NCBI GenBank assembly: GCA_017561615.1
Contig: JAFZBT010000036.1
Location: 1-32,452, forward strand
Direction of reading: 5' to 3'
Length of the DNA stretch: 32,452 nucleotides
Origin: Erysipelotrichaceae bacterium
GTDB taxonomy: Bacteria > Bacillota_I > Bacilli_A > Erysipelotrichales > Erysipelotrichaceae
Position numbers and translations under genes: made by a program. The notes under the pieces were generated by a model that worked only from the letters and a program-made list of their open reading frames with translations, was not told where the DNA came from and made no database searches. Below are positions 22,859-30,700 of this stretch, one piece after another. Every line of letters begins with the position of its first letter. Position 1 is the stretch's first letter.

Positions 22859-24293
22859 TTCCGTAATCCTCCTTGGCCTGCTTTTCCAGGACCACGGTTC
22901 CTTCGCGGTCCTGCAGGATCTCGTCATACTCCAGCCCCAGTTCTTCTTTCAGAATCATGGCTACTCTTTCCCCGCAGAAACCGCCCTGGCATCTGCCCAT
23001 GCCGGCATTGGTACGGCGCTTGACCGCGTCGATCGAACGGGGCGGGATCGGCGTTTTGAAGGTCGCCCTGATTTCTCCCTCCGTTACCGTTTCACAGCGG
23101 CAGATGATCCGTCCGTAAGCGGGATCTTCCTTGATTATTCTGTTCTTTTCTTCGTCGCTCAGCTGCTTGAACCTGATCTTGCGGCGGCTGTCAACGTAGT
23201 GTTCCTTTTTGGGATAAGCCTGCTTGGATAACACCCAGTCTTTGGCAACGACGCCGATGGCCGCTGCCGAGCTGAGCGCCGGGGAAGCCATGCCGGCCAG
23301 ATTGAAGAAGTTGGGGACGCTGTGGCTTTCTTCAATGATGAAGTCGCCGCGGTCGCTTCTCGCTCTTAAGCCGGAGAAGTTTCTGATGTTTTCCCGGTAG
23401 TCAATGTCCTTGATGGACAGCGAGGCAGTCTCGCGCACATAGCTGAGGATGTCTGCCGTGGTATCCAGATCTTCGCCGTCCACTCTGGTAGCGTCCGGAC
23501 CGACGATGAGGTTGCCATGCACGGTCGGAGTGACAGCTACGCCCTTGCCTCTTTCGCTGGGGCACTGGAACAGCGTGTGTTTTGCCTTGGGGTACTGTGA
23601 CTTGTCCAGCAGGAAATACTGGCCGCGCACCGGCGTGATGGTGAATTCCTTCTTGCCGATCATCTCATGCACCTTGTCGGCGTAAATGCCGGCGGCATTG
23701 ATGACATAGCGGCCCTGATATTCGCCCTTGACGGTGGTAACCGTAAAGGTCCCGTCTTCGTTCTTTCTGATTCCCGTTACTTCATTGGACAGCTTCAGGT
23801 CCATGCCGTTTCTTACGGCTGTCTCCGCCAGCGCCAGGCAGTATTCCCAGGGCGAAATGACGGCTGAAGTGCCGGCATAAAGGGAGCCGTAGACGTTGTC
23901 GGAGATGCCCGGCTCAATGTCTCTGGTTTCCTCATAGTTCAGCAGTTTCAGCTGCTCAACCCCGTTGGCAATGCCCCGGTCATAGAGTTCCTTAAGGGTT
24001 TTCAGATCTTCCGGGGAAAAGGCCAGAACCAGAGAGCCGTCGTTGACATAGGGTACGTCCAGCTTCTTAACCAGTTCCTTCGTCAGTTTTGAGCCTTCAA
24101 CGTTGTATTTGGCCATCAGGCTGCCCGGCTTGGGGTCATAGCCGGCGTGAATGACGGCAGAGTTGGCCTTGGTGGTCCCGTCCGCAACGTCATTAAACGC
24201 CTCCAGCATCAGCAGTTTCAAATCGTACTGGGACAGATAATACGCTGCAGCGCTGCCCACGACACCGCCGCCGATAATTATTACATCGTACAT
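22851..24293 (-). CDS. GlpA-like FAD dehydrogenase with C-terminal BFD-type Fe-S domain
   Basis: A 480-residue FAD-dependent dehydrogenase of the DAO/GlpA family, which in relatives oxidises glycerol 3-phosphate to dihydroxyacetone phosphate. The N-terminal FAD site is IIIGGGVVGSAAAYYL, followed by the ANSAVIHAGYDPKPGSL substrate region. GLRARSDRGDFIIEES and FFNLAGMASPALSSAAAIG belong to the DAO fold. A C-terminal BFD-like [2Fe-2S] domain has CRC (IICRCETVTEGE) and CQGGFC. ATG 24293 follows AAAGGAAAAGAG; the frame extends far upstream through other genes, so the long version is false. It is the first gene of the triad. No glycerol kinase or facilitator is nearby, so the substrate is uncertain. 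Confidence 0.9.
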   Translation of the reverse strand: MYDVIIIGGGVVGSAAAYYLSQYDLKLLMLEAFNDVADGTTKANSAVIHAGYDPKPGSLMAKYNVEGSKLTKELVKKLDVPYVNDGSLVLAFSPEDLKTLKELYDRGIANGVEQLKLLNYEETRDIEPGISDNVYGSLYAGTSAVISPWEYCLALAETAVRNGMDLKLSNEVTGIRKNEDGTFTVTTVKGEYQGRYVINAAGIYADKVHEMIGKKEFTITPVRGQYFLLDKSQYPKAKHTLFQCPSERGKGVAVTPTVHGNLIVGPDATRVDGEDLDTTADILSYVRETASLSIKDIDYRENIRNFSGLRARSDRGDFIIEESHSVPNFFNLAGMASPALSSAAAIGVVAKDWVLSKQAYPKKEHYVDSRRKIRFKQLSDEEKNRIIKEDPAYGRIICRCETVTEGEIRATFKTPIPPRSIDAVKRRTNAGMGRCQGGFCGERVAMILKEELGLEYDEILQDREGTVVLEKQAKEDYGNV

Positions 24294-24317
24294 ATTCTTT
24301 CTCTTTTCCTTTATTTC

Positions 24318-24323
24318 ATTATA
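24318..24323 (-). promoter_or_regulatory. -10 element of the flavoprotein triad
   Basis: Leftward TATAAT, 24 bases before the GlpA-like start codon. No clear -35 is seen, which would fit an activated promoter. Confidence 0.5.
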
Positions 24324-24382
24324 CCTTCTTTCTGTCTCTTTCGGGCGTCTTATTTCCGATATTTTCCCTTTTGGCCCTTCTT

Positions 24383-24392
24383 GTGCTACAAT
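24383..24392 (+). promoter_or_regulatory. Promoter of the small export protein gene
   Basis: TACAAT (24387-24392) with TG bases just upstream (TGTGCTACAAT), and a weak T-rich -35 near 24364. A small hairpin GCGGA / TCCGC follows in the leader (about 24400-24412). Confidence 0.5.
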
Positions 24393-24428
24393 AACTGAGC
24401 GGATTTTCCGCCTTGCAAGGAGACAATT

Positions 24429-24920
24429 ATGACTGAAGCCATATTCAATTTCTTTTCTGGACTGTCCAGGGAATTTGCCCTGTTCATGATTTCCCTGATT
24501 CCCCTCATTGAGGAAAGAGGAGCCCTGATCTTTGCGGCCGCCACCGGCTTTGAATGGTATAAGGCGCTGCCCATCTGCATCCTGGCAAACATGCTGCCGG
24601 TGCCGTTTCTTCTGCTGTTCGGCATGAAGATCTTTAGATGGCTGAAGACAACCAGGACCTTCGGCGGTTTCTTTACCCGCTACGAGGAAAAGCTCAACGC
24701 CAAAAGCGAGAAGGTCGCCAAATACGGATTCTTTGCCCTGACCATGTTCGTCGGCATCCCCGTCCCGGGAACCGGCGCCTGGAGCGGTTCGCTGGTTTCC
24801 ACCATTCTGGGCTTTGAGCCCAAAAAAGGCTTTGTCTCCATTCTTCTGGGCGTTATCATGGCCGGCATCATCCTGACCGTTGTCCTTTACGGCGGTCTGG
24901 CCATCTTTGGAATTCATTAA
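24429..24920 (+). CDS. Small multidrug-export family membrane protein (COG2426-like)
   Basis: A 163-residue membrane protein with four or five hydrophobic helices. It matches the putative small multi-drug export family: MISLIPLIEERGALIFAAATG near the N-terminus, NMLPVPFLLLFG, a charged mid-loop (RYEEKLNAKSEKV) and VGIPVPGTGAWSGSLVS. The paired re-entrant Pro/Gly motifs recall DedA-like transporters. The export function is only a database label; the substrate is unknown. ATG follows AAGGAGA. It is divergent from the flavoprotein triad and ends in its own terminator. Confidence 0.85.
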   Translation: MTEAIFNFFSGLSREFALFMISLIPLIEERGALIFAAATGFEWYKALPICILANMLPVPFLLLFGMKIFRWLKTTRTFGGFFTRYEEKLNAKSEKVAKYGFFALTMFVGIPVPGTGAWSGSLVSTILGFEPKKGFVSILLGVIMAGIILTVVLYGGLAIFGIH

Positions 24921-24943
24921 GGCTGCCACGGCAGCCTTTTTTT
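24919..24943 (+). terminator. Terminator of the export protein gene
   Basis: A 9-bp perfect stem AAGGCTGCC / GGCAGCCTT, loop AC, followed by T's to 24943. It begins within the stop codon. Confidence 0.9.
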
Positions 24944-24952
24944 CAGCCGCAA

Positions 24953-24961
24953 TGGTATAAT
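24953..24961 (+). promoter_or_regulatory. Extended -10 promoter of the XRE regulator
   Basis: TGGTATAAT is a perfect extended -10, ten bases after the preceding terminator. The -35 is not recognisable. The start codon is 18 bases downstream. Confidence 0.65.
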
Positions 24962-24978
24962 GTTTTACAGGAAACGCT

Positions 24979-25947
24979 ATGGAAACCAAGAGAAAACTGG
25001 GTAAATACATCGCCGAGCTGCGCATCAGCAGAGGGCTGGCCAAAAGTGAACTGGCCGAACGGGTCGGGGTCAGCGAAAACACCATCGACCGCTGGGAATC
25101 CAGCCGTCTTTTGCCTTCAAAAGAAGAACTGAAAAAACTGGCTGATGCCCTCAAGGTCAGCGCGGAAGAACTGCTCAATTCAACTGCTCACGGTCCGCTG
25201 CCGGAAAAAGGTATCGATCTTTCCTATGAGCAGCAGGCCGCCCGCAGGGAAAATCTCCGTTACCTGCTGCTGGCCGGCTTCATAGCGGCCGGGTATGGCG
25301 TTTTATATCTGCTGGCTACCCGCACCGATCTGCTGGCCGGTCTGTTCCCGGCTCTGATCGCCCTCACCGTTACCGTCATGATCGGCGGCCTCTTCCTTTT
25401 GGGCAAGGCCGTTCACGGCACCCTCTACACCCGCACGGACTGGCGGCGTTACCTGCTGGCCGGTTTCTGCCTTATCGTCGTTCCCCTTACCTTCATTGAC
25501 TGGATGAACTATCAGATCCAGAAGGAAAGCCAGGGAAAGACTGATGTTCCCGTCAGCCTGGAAACTCTGGAGGAGTATGCCGGCCTGAAGCTGGATGGCT
25601 GTGAGCTGACCTTCAGTTACGAAAACAGCGGCTGGTTCGGCAGCGGGACGCGTGTCTACATTCTCCAGTGCCCTGAAGAGAAAATACTGACCCAGATCAG
25701 CGAAAACGCCGGCTGGAATCCCCTGCCGGCTGACGCTTCCTTCCAAAAGCTGATCGATGACAATATCCACTACGGACCGGAAGGCCAGGGACTGCCGCAG
25801 GTGAACGAAGGATATTACCGCATTGCCTGCAATACCGGGGAAGAGGTCGTCTATATCGCCGATCCCGAAGCCGGAGTCCGCGACTTTGTGGCCGTCATCT
25901 ACGACTCTTCAAGCCATCTGCTCTACATCGCCCGCTATTCATCCTGA
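24979..25947 (+). CDS. XRE-family DNA-binding protein with membrane and extracytoplasmic domains
   Basis: A 322-residue one-component regulator candidate. Residues ~5-62 form a Cro/C1-type helix-turn-helix (LGKYIAELRISRGLAKSELA, VSENTIDRWESSRLLPSKEEL). Three hydrophobic segments follow at about 95-112, 115-140 and 157-174. The C-terminal ~150 residues, probably outside the membrane or membrane-associated, begin after YQIQKESQGK and show no known motif. ATG follows AGGAAACG. The layout suits a membrane sensor that binds DNA directly. Neighbours are an export-type protein on the same strand and a convergent hydrolase, both possible targets. The signal and operator are unknown. Confidence 0.8.
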   Translation: METKRKLGKYIAELRISRGLAKSELAERVGVSENTIDRWESSRLLPSKEELKKLADALKVSAEELLNSTAHGPLPEKGIDLSYEQQAARRENLRYLLLAGFIAAGYGVLYLLATRTDLLAGLFPALIALTVTVMIGGLFLLGKAVHGTLYTRTDWRRYLLAGFCLIVVPLTFIDWMNYQIQKESQGKTDVPVSLETLEEYAGLKLDGCELTFSYENSGWFGSGTRVYILQCPEEKILTQISENAGWNPLPADASFQKLIDDNIHYGPEGQGLPQVNEGYYRIACNTGEEVVYIADPEAGVRDFVAVIYDSSSHLLYIARYSS

Positions 25948-25949
25948 AG

Positions 25950-25967
25950 AAAAAGCCCCTTGGGGCT
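25950..25967 (-). terminator. Terminator of the Mbeg1-like gene
   Basis: Leftward, a 6-bp GC-rich stem AGCCCC / GGGGCT with a 2-base loop, followed by TTTTTC. It abuts the stop codon. Confidence 0.7.
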
Positions 25968-27106
25968 CATTCCTTGATTTCTTTCTTGTCATCGCCTGCC
26001 GACTGCATTACGTGATTAAGCCGCAGCAGGAAGAAGGCGTTGACAAAGCTCATTCCCGAGTTCTTGATCAGGCTTACCAGCGTCTGAGCCATCAGACTCT
26101 TGGTTCCCTTGTCATAGTTCATGACTTTCTTAACCAGCCGAACCAGGAATTCGGCCTTTTTTCTGTCGACGTCGGATACGGAAGTGAATCCCAGCTCCTT
26201 CATCGTATCGTAGGCTGTGTTGATGAACACTACCTTTTCCTCCATGCTGAGGTCCCGGAACCAGCCGTTCATGCTCTCATAGATGAAGCGGCTGAAGTCG
26301 CTGAACGATTCGGCTTTTACAAAGCTGCCTCCCCGGCTCTTCCAGCTCAGAAAATCGTGCTGCTGAACCAGACCATGACCCTCTGACTGCACGATGGCCC
26401 GGTGAATGTCGCTGCACATGAGCGTGCCGATTACCGACGAGGAAGGCAGGTAGGTGATCATGCGGTTAAGCATTCTCTGATACTCAGGCCGTTCGGTGAA
26501 ACTGGCGGCGAATCCCGGGCCGTCATTGTTGTAGACCCAGATGATCCGGTCGCTTCCCGACTCCACCGCCGCGTAAACGGCAAGGTTTCCGCCTTTGGAA
26601 TGCCCGCCGACCATGAAGTCGCCCTTGAGTTTTCTGAGCTGCCCGTTCAGGTATTCCAATGCCTGTTTCTGGGAAGGAACCGGCAGCATGTATGCCATGT
26701 TGAAGTCTTCCTTCCAGCTGTATAGCATCATGTCGGTGCCCTCAAAGGCCACGTAGTAAAGTCCCTTGACGATCTGAATGGTGATGGCGCCGAACTGTTT
26801 CTCGTTTTCCCAGTCGCGGTCGTTGACGTAGTCCATCAGCAGCAAGTCGCCGAAGCGCCGGCTGTTGGCCATCAGGGAAAGGGCCAGACGGTCATCGGAA
26901 TCCTTTCCGCTGTCGCCGATGACCTCTTCGTTGAAGCGCAGAAAATACTGCTCAGCCGCCTGCTGAAGTCTGACCGGCTTACTGCCGATGATCTCCCGCC
27001 AGTCCGGATAGGACAGCTGGCACATCAGGGTGTTGTCAACGTCGTTGAAGGGCTTCTGTTCAAAGGTATATATGCCGTTGTTGACGATGTAATCAATGGC
27101 GTTCAT
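25967..27106 (-). CDS. Mbeg1-like (DUF2974) alpha/beta hydrolase
   Basis: A 379-residue protein of the Mbeg1-like/DUF2974 family, lipase-like alpha/beta hydrolases common in gut Firmicutes. The nucleophile elbow is GHSKGGNLA (Ser in GxSxG), preceded by the lipase-like YYVAFEGTD and followed by VYNNDGPGF, where the family Asp is expected. SSVIGTLM and VQSEGHGLVQQHDFLSW supply the probable catalytic His. The N-terminal CQLSYPDW is also typical. No signal peptide is seen, so it is cytosolic. ATG follows AAAGGAGGAG. It lies downstream of divIC beyond a terminator. The substrate is unknown. Confidence 0.88.
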   Translation of the reverse strand: MNAIDYIVNNGIYTFEQKPFNDVDNTLMCQLSYPDWREIIGSKPVRLQQAAEQYFLRFNEEVIGDSGKDSDDRLALSLMANSRRFGDLLLMDYVNDRDWENEKQFGAITIQIVKGLYYVAFEGTDMMLYSWKEDFNMAYMLPVPSQKQALEYLNGQLRKLKGDFMVGGHSKGGNLAVYAAVESGSDRIIWVYNNDGPGFAASFTERPEYQRMLNRMITYLPSSSVIGTLMCSDIHRAIVQSEGHGLVQQHDFLSWKSRGGSFVKAESFSDFSRFIYESMNGWFRDLSMEEKVVFINTAYDTMKELGFTSVSDVDRKKAEFLVRLVKKVMNYDKGTKSLMAQTLVSLIKNSGMSFVNAFFLLRLNHVMQSAGDDKKEIKE

Positions 27107-27124
27107 TGCGCTCCTCCTTTCTCC

Positions 27125-27146
27125 AAAAAAAGCGAGATGACTCGCT
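27125..27146 (-). terminator. Terminator of divIC
   Basis: Leftward, stem AGCGAG / CTCGCT with a 4-base loop, then seven T's. The stem overlaps the divIC stop codon. Confidence 0.85.
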
Positions 27147-27462
27147 AATCCTCCAGCGGAGGGAAGTAATAGATCTGCTCGTTGTCCTTGGAGAACAGGT
27201 ACTTGCCTCTGGCAACGTTGGAAACATAGTTCTCGTCAGTCAGTTTTTCCTTCTGGTTGACCAGGCTGTCTCTCTCCGCTTCCAGAGCTTTCAGCTGTTC
27301 CTCGTAGATCTTCAGATCTGCCCTCAGAGAGAAGGTCGTCCGGATCTCTCTGTTGGCACTCAGTGCAAAATAGACGGTAAACGCTATCAGCACGGCGCAG
27401 AAAACAAACAGACCGAAAAGGCGAATGGGTTTCTTCAGCTTTTTCTTTTTCTTGTTCGGCAT
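27145..27462 (-). CDS. divIC: Septum formation initiator DivIC/FtsB family
   Basis: A 105-residue bitopic cell-division protein that joins FtsL and DivIB in the septal complex. It has a basic cytosolic N-terminus (MPNKKKKKLKKP), one transmembrane helix at ~15-35, a coiled coil at ~45-78 (LKIYEEQLKALEAERDSLVNQKEKL) and the conserved tail YVSNVARGKYLFSKDNEQIYYFP. The length is normal. ATG follows AAAGGAG. It has its own strong promoter at the end of rqcP. In many Firmicutes tilS comes soon after; here a ~10 kb block intervenes. Confidence 0.93.
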   Translation of the reverse strand: MPNKKKKKLKKPIRLFGLFVFCAVLIAFTVYFALSANREIRTTFSLRADLKIYEEQLKALEAERDSLVNQKEKLTDENYVSNVARGKYLFSKDNEQIYYFPPLED

Positions 27463-27492
27463 TTCGGACGCTCCTTTCTTCTGGCAGAAACC

Positions 27493-27521
27493 ATTATAAT
27501 AAACCTTTATCCAAGATTCAA
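27493..27521 (-). promoter_or_regulatory. Promoter of divIC
   Basis: Leftward, TTGAAT (27516-27521, inside the end of rqcP), exactly 17 bases, TATAAT (27493-27498). The same hexamers and spacing occur at the secG promoter. Confidence 0.8.
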
Positions 27522-27788
27522 GCGCTCTTCTTCGCTCACCTGGTATTCATCAAGCACCTCGTAAAGGCTGCCGGCCTCACCCTTTCTGACGACCGGGCTG
27601 ACGTCCAGAACCCGCACCTTCAGCCCTCTTTCGCCGTAGATGACGTCAATGACGTCGCCGACGCCGACTTCCTTGGCCGGTTTGGCAATCTTCCCGTTTA
27701 CCAGTACGCGCTGATTGGCAGCCAGCTGCTTGGAGATCGTTCTCCGCTTGAGAATTCTTGATACTTTCAGATATTTGTCCAGTCTCAT
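27507..27788 (-). CDS. rqcP: RNA-binding S4 domain protein RqcP (YabO)
   Basis: A 93-residue S4-domain protein. RqcP binds stalled 50S subunits and helps RqcH add C-terminal alanine tails in ribosome quality control. The S4 core is MRLDKYLKVSRILKRRTISKQLA followed by VLVNGKIAKPAKEVGVGDVI. The length fits. The ATG overlaps the mfd stop (ATGA), so translation is coupled. The order mfd-rqcP-divIC is as in many Firmicutes. Confidence 0.93.
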   Translation of the reverse strand: MRLDKYLKVSRILKRRTISKQLAANQRVLVNGKIAKPAKEVGVGDVIDVIYGERGLKVRVLDVSPVVRKGEAGSLYEVLDEYQVSEEERLNLG

Positions 27789-30700
27789 AACTTGTCCACT
27801 TCCTTTAACACTTCTTCTATCCGTTGGTGATAATTCTTTGTCTTCGGTACGGTGATCGTGATCTTCTTGTGGAGATACTTGAGCCTGATGTCGGCGCCGA
27901 TCTCATACATCCGGCCGAAGAACTCAATGCCGTTGACCCGGGATGAGGTCTCCGGAGTAAGCACGATGCTGTTCTCCCTGGCCTGTTCCAGGTAATTGGC
28001 GATCCGGTTGTTGTTCAGCAGCAGTTCGATCCGCTTTTTCAGGAAGAGATTCTCAATGCTGACGGGCAGCCTGCCGTAGTAATCGCTCTGCGCCTGTCGG
28101 AAGGACTCCAGCTCTTCCTGAGAACTGATGGCTGCCAGCTGCTGATAGATGCTGAGTTTTTCATAGTCCTGACTTATGAACTTTTCCGGTATGTAGCCCT
28201 CGACGTCGTGAGCGCGGAACTGCGGCTCCTCATCGGGCTTGCGGACGATGCCCTTCTGCCGGTTGATGGCATCGTTGAGCATCTCCAGATACAGGCTCAT
28301 GCCGATGGTGTTGATGAAGCCGGCCTGCCGTTCGCCCAGCAGATCGCCGGCACCGCGGATGGTAAGGTCGCGCAGTGCCACCTTGTATCCGGAACCGAGC
28401 TCCGTGAACTCCTTGATGGACTGCAGACGCTTGGACGCCACTTCCGAAAGGCTGCGGGTACTGCTGTACATCAGGTAGGCATAGGCGATCCGGTCGCTGC
28501 GGCCGACTCTTCCTCTGATCTGGTAAAGCTGAGCCAGACCGAAGTTTTCGGCGTTTTCGATCAGAATGGTGTTGGCGTTGGGAATGTCTATGCCGGTTTC
28601 GATGATCGTGGTGCAGACCAGCACGTTGTACTGGCCTTCCACGAAGCGGTACATGACGTCCTCGATCTCCTCACGGTTCATCTGCCCGTGACCGATGCCG
28701 ATGTCCGCCTGGGGAACCAGAGTCCTGATCTTCCGGGCTACATCATAGATGTCGGAAACGTTGTTGTGCAGATAGAAGACCTGTCCGCCCCGCGCCAGTT
28801 CCCGCTGGATGGTTTCCCGGATCAGGCTGTCGTTCTTCTCAACGACATAGGTCTGGATCGCCGTGCGGTTCTGCGGAGGTGTATTCAGCTGCGAAAGCGA
28901 CATGACGCCGACCAGCGACATCTGCATGGTCCGGGGGATCGGCGTGGCGCTCAGCGACAGTACGTCGATGGTCTGCTTGAGCTCTTTGATCCTTTCCTTG
29001 GCCTGGACACCGAAGCGCTGTTCCTCGTCGATGATCAGCAGCCCCAGATCGGCAAACTGCACGTCCTTGCTCAGCAGGCGGTGAGTACCGATCAGAATGT
29101 CGACCCTGCCTTCCTTAAGGCGTTTCAGAATGTCCTTCTGTTCGGCTTCGGGAACATAGCGGTTGATCAGCTCCACGCAGACCGGGAAGTCCTTGAATCT
29201 TTCCCTGAAGGTGTTGTAATGCTGGCGTGAAAGAATGGTCGTCGGGCAGAGATAGGCGACCTGCTTGAGGTCCTTGCAGGCCTTGAAAGCCGCCACCATG
29301 GCAACCTCGGTCTTGCCGAAGCCGACGTCTCCGCACAGCAGCCGGTCCATCGGACGGCTCTGTTCCATATCGTGCTTCACCTCAGCTATGGCCCTGATCT
29401 GATCGTCAGTCAGAGCATAGGGGAAGTTTCTTTCAAACCGCCGGCTTTCCTCGTCGTCCGGGCTGAAGGCAAAACCGATGTTCTGTTCCCGGGCAGAGTA
29501 AAGCGCCATCAGCCTTTCGGCGATGTCGTTTACCTCCTGGCTGATCTTTTCCTTGGTCTTGGTCCAGCTGGAAGAGCCCAGTTTATTAAGCCTGATGCCG
29601 ACGCCTTCGGCAGCCACAAATTTACGAACCAGCTTGAACTGCTCCAGCGGCACCAGCAGGGTGTCGCTATCCCGGTAACGGATCTGCAGGTAGTCCTGCT
29701 TATGATTCATTATTCCCCGGGTAATAATCCCTTCATAAAGACCGACGCCGTAGCGGTTATGAACGACGTAATCGCCCTTCTTTAGGTCCTGATAGCTGTC
29801 CAGAACCTCGGCTTCGCGGAACTTGGTATCAAAGCGGCCCTTGACCTGTTTCATGCCGAAGATCTCCCGGGCGCTCAGGTACATCTCGTCATGGTAGTTG
29901 AAGCCCTCAGCGATCTCCTGATCGCAGACCTCAGCATAGTCCTTCAGCTTCAGATTCTTGATCTCAAAGTGGCTTTCCAGAAGTTCCAGCTGTCCCTCAC
30001 TCAGGGAAACGTGAATGCGGTGGTCCTGAGACAGGCTGACGATCTCATCAACAGCCCGGTCCAGAGGCAGCAGCGGAAAATAGGAAAGCCGGACATCCGA
30101 GCGGATGGTCTTTCCGCTTTCCAGGACGCCGGAGATCCGGTAAGGATGATACCGGCCGATCACGGATTCAAAGTCGGCGAAGACGCTGTGCCAGTTCAGC
30201 CCCCGGTTATCCAGAAACAGTTCGGTGATGTATTCGTCGTTTTCCCTGATGTTCATCTGCAGGCTGTTCGCCACCGCTTCCGTGGGGTTGACGATCACAT
30301 CAGGACCGTCAAGATAATCCAGCAGGGAAACGCTGCCGGAGAAGAACGCCTGATAGCGGTAAAGATACCGTTCATTGATGTGGTTCTCCAGATAATTCAG
30401 GTCGCGCTCCACCGCTTCCCTGAGCAGGCCTGAGTCTGACGCCTTTCGGCAGTCGTTATCCAGCTGTTTCAGGATCCGCTGACGGATATCTCCGAAGTCT
30501 TCATCATAGATCAGGGAACCGGCCGGAACGATGCGGACTTCCTGAACTTTCTGAACCGTCCGCTGGGAGGCAATGTCGAAAAAGCGCAGGGAATCGATCT
30601 CTTCATCAAAGAACTCGATTCTCACCGGCTGATCGTTCTGTATGGAGAAAACGTCTATGACGCCGCCGCGCTGGGCGAAAGTCAGCGGCTGGTCGACTCG

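Noticed and set aside
24294..25178. N-terminal extension of the GlpA-like gene to a 775-codon frame
   Set aside because: The extension passes through a promoter region and antisense through two other genes, whereas the FAD motif starts exactly at Met 24293.
28208..29230. 340-codon open frame antisense to mfd
   Set aside because: Shadow of the helicase region; no family resemblance.
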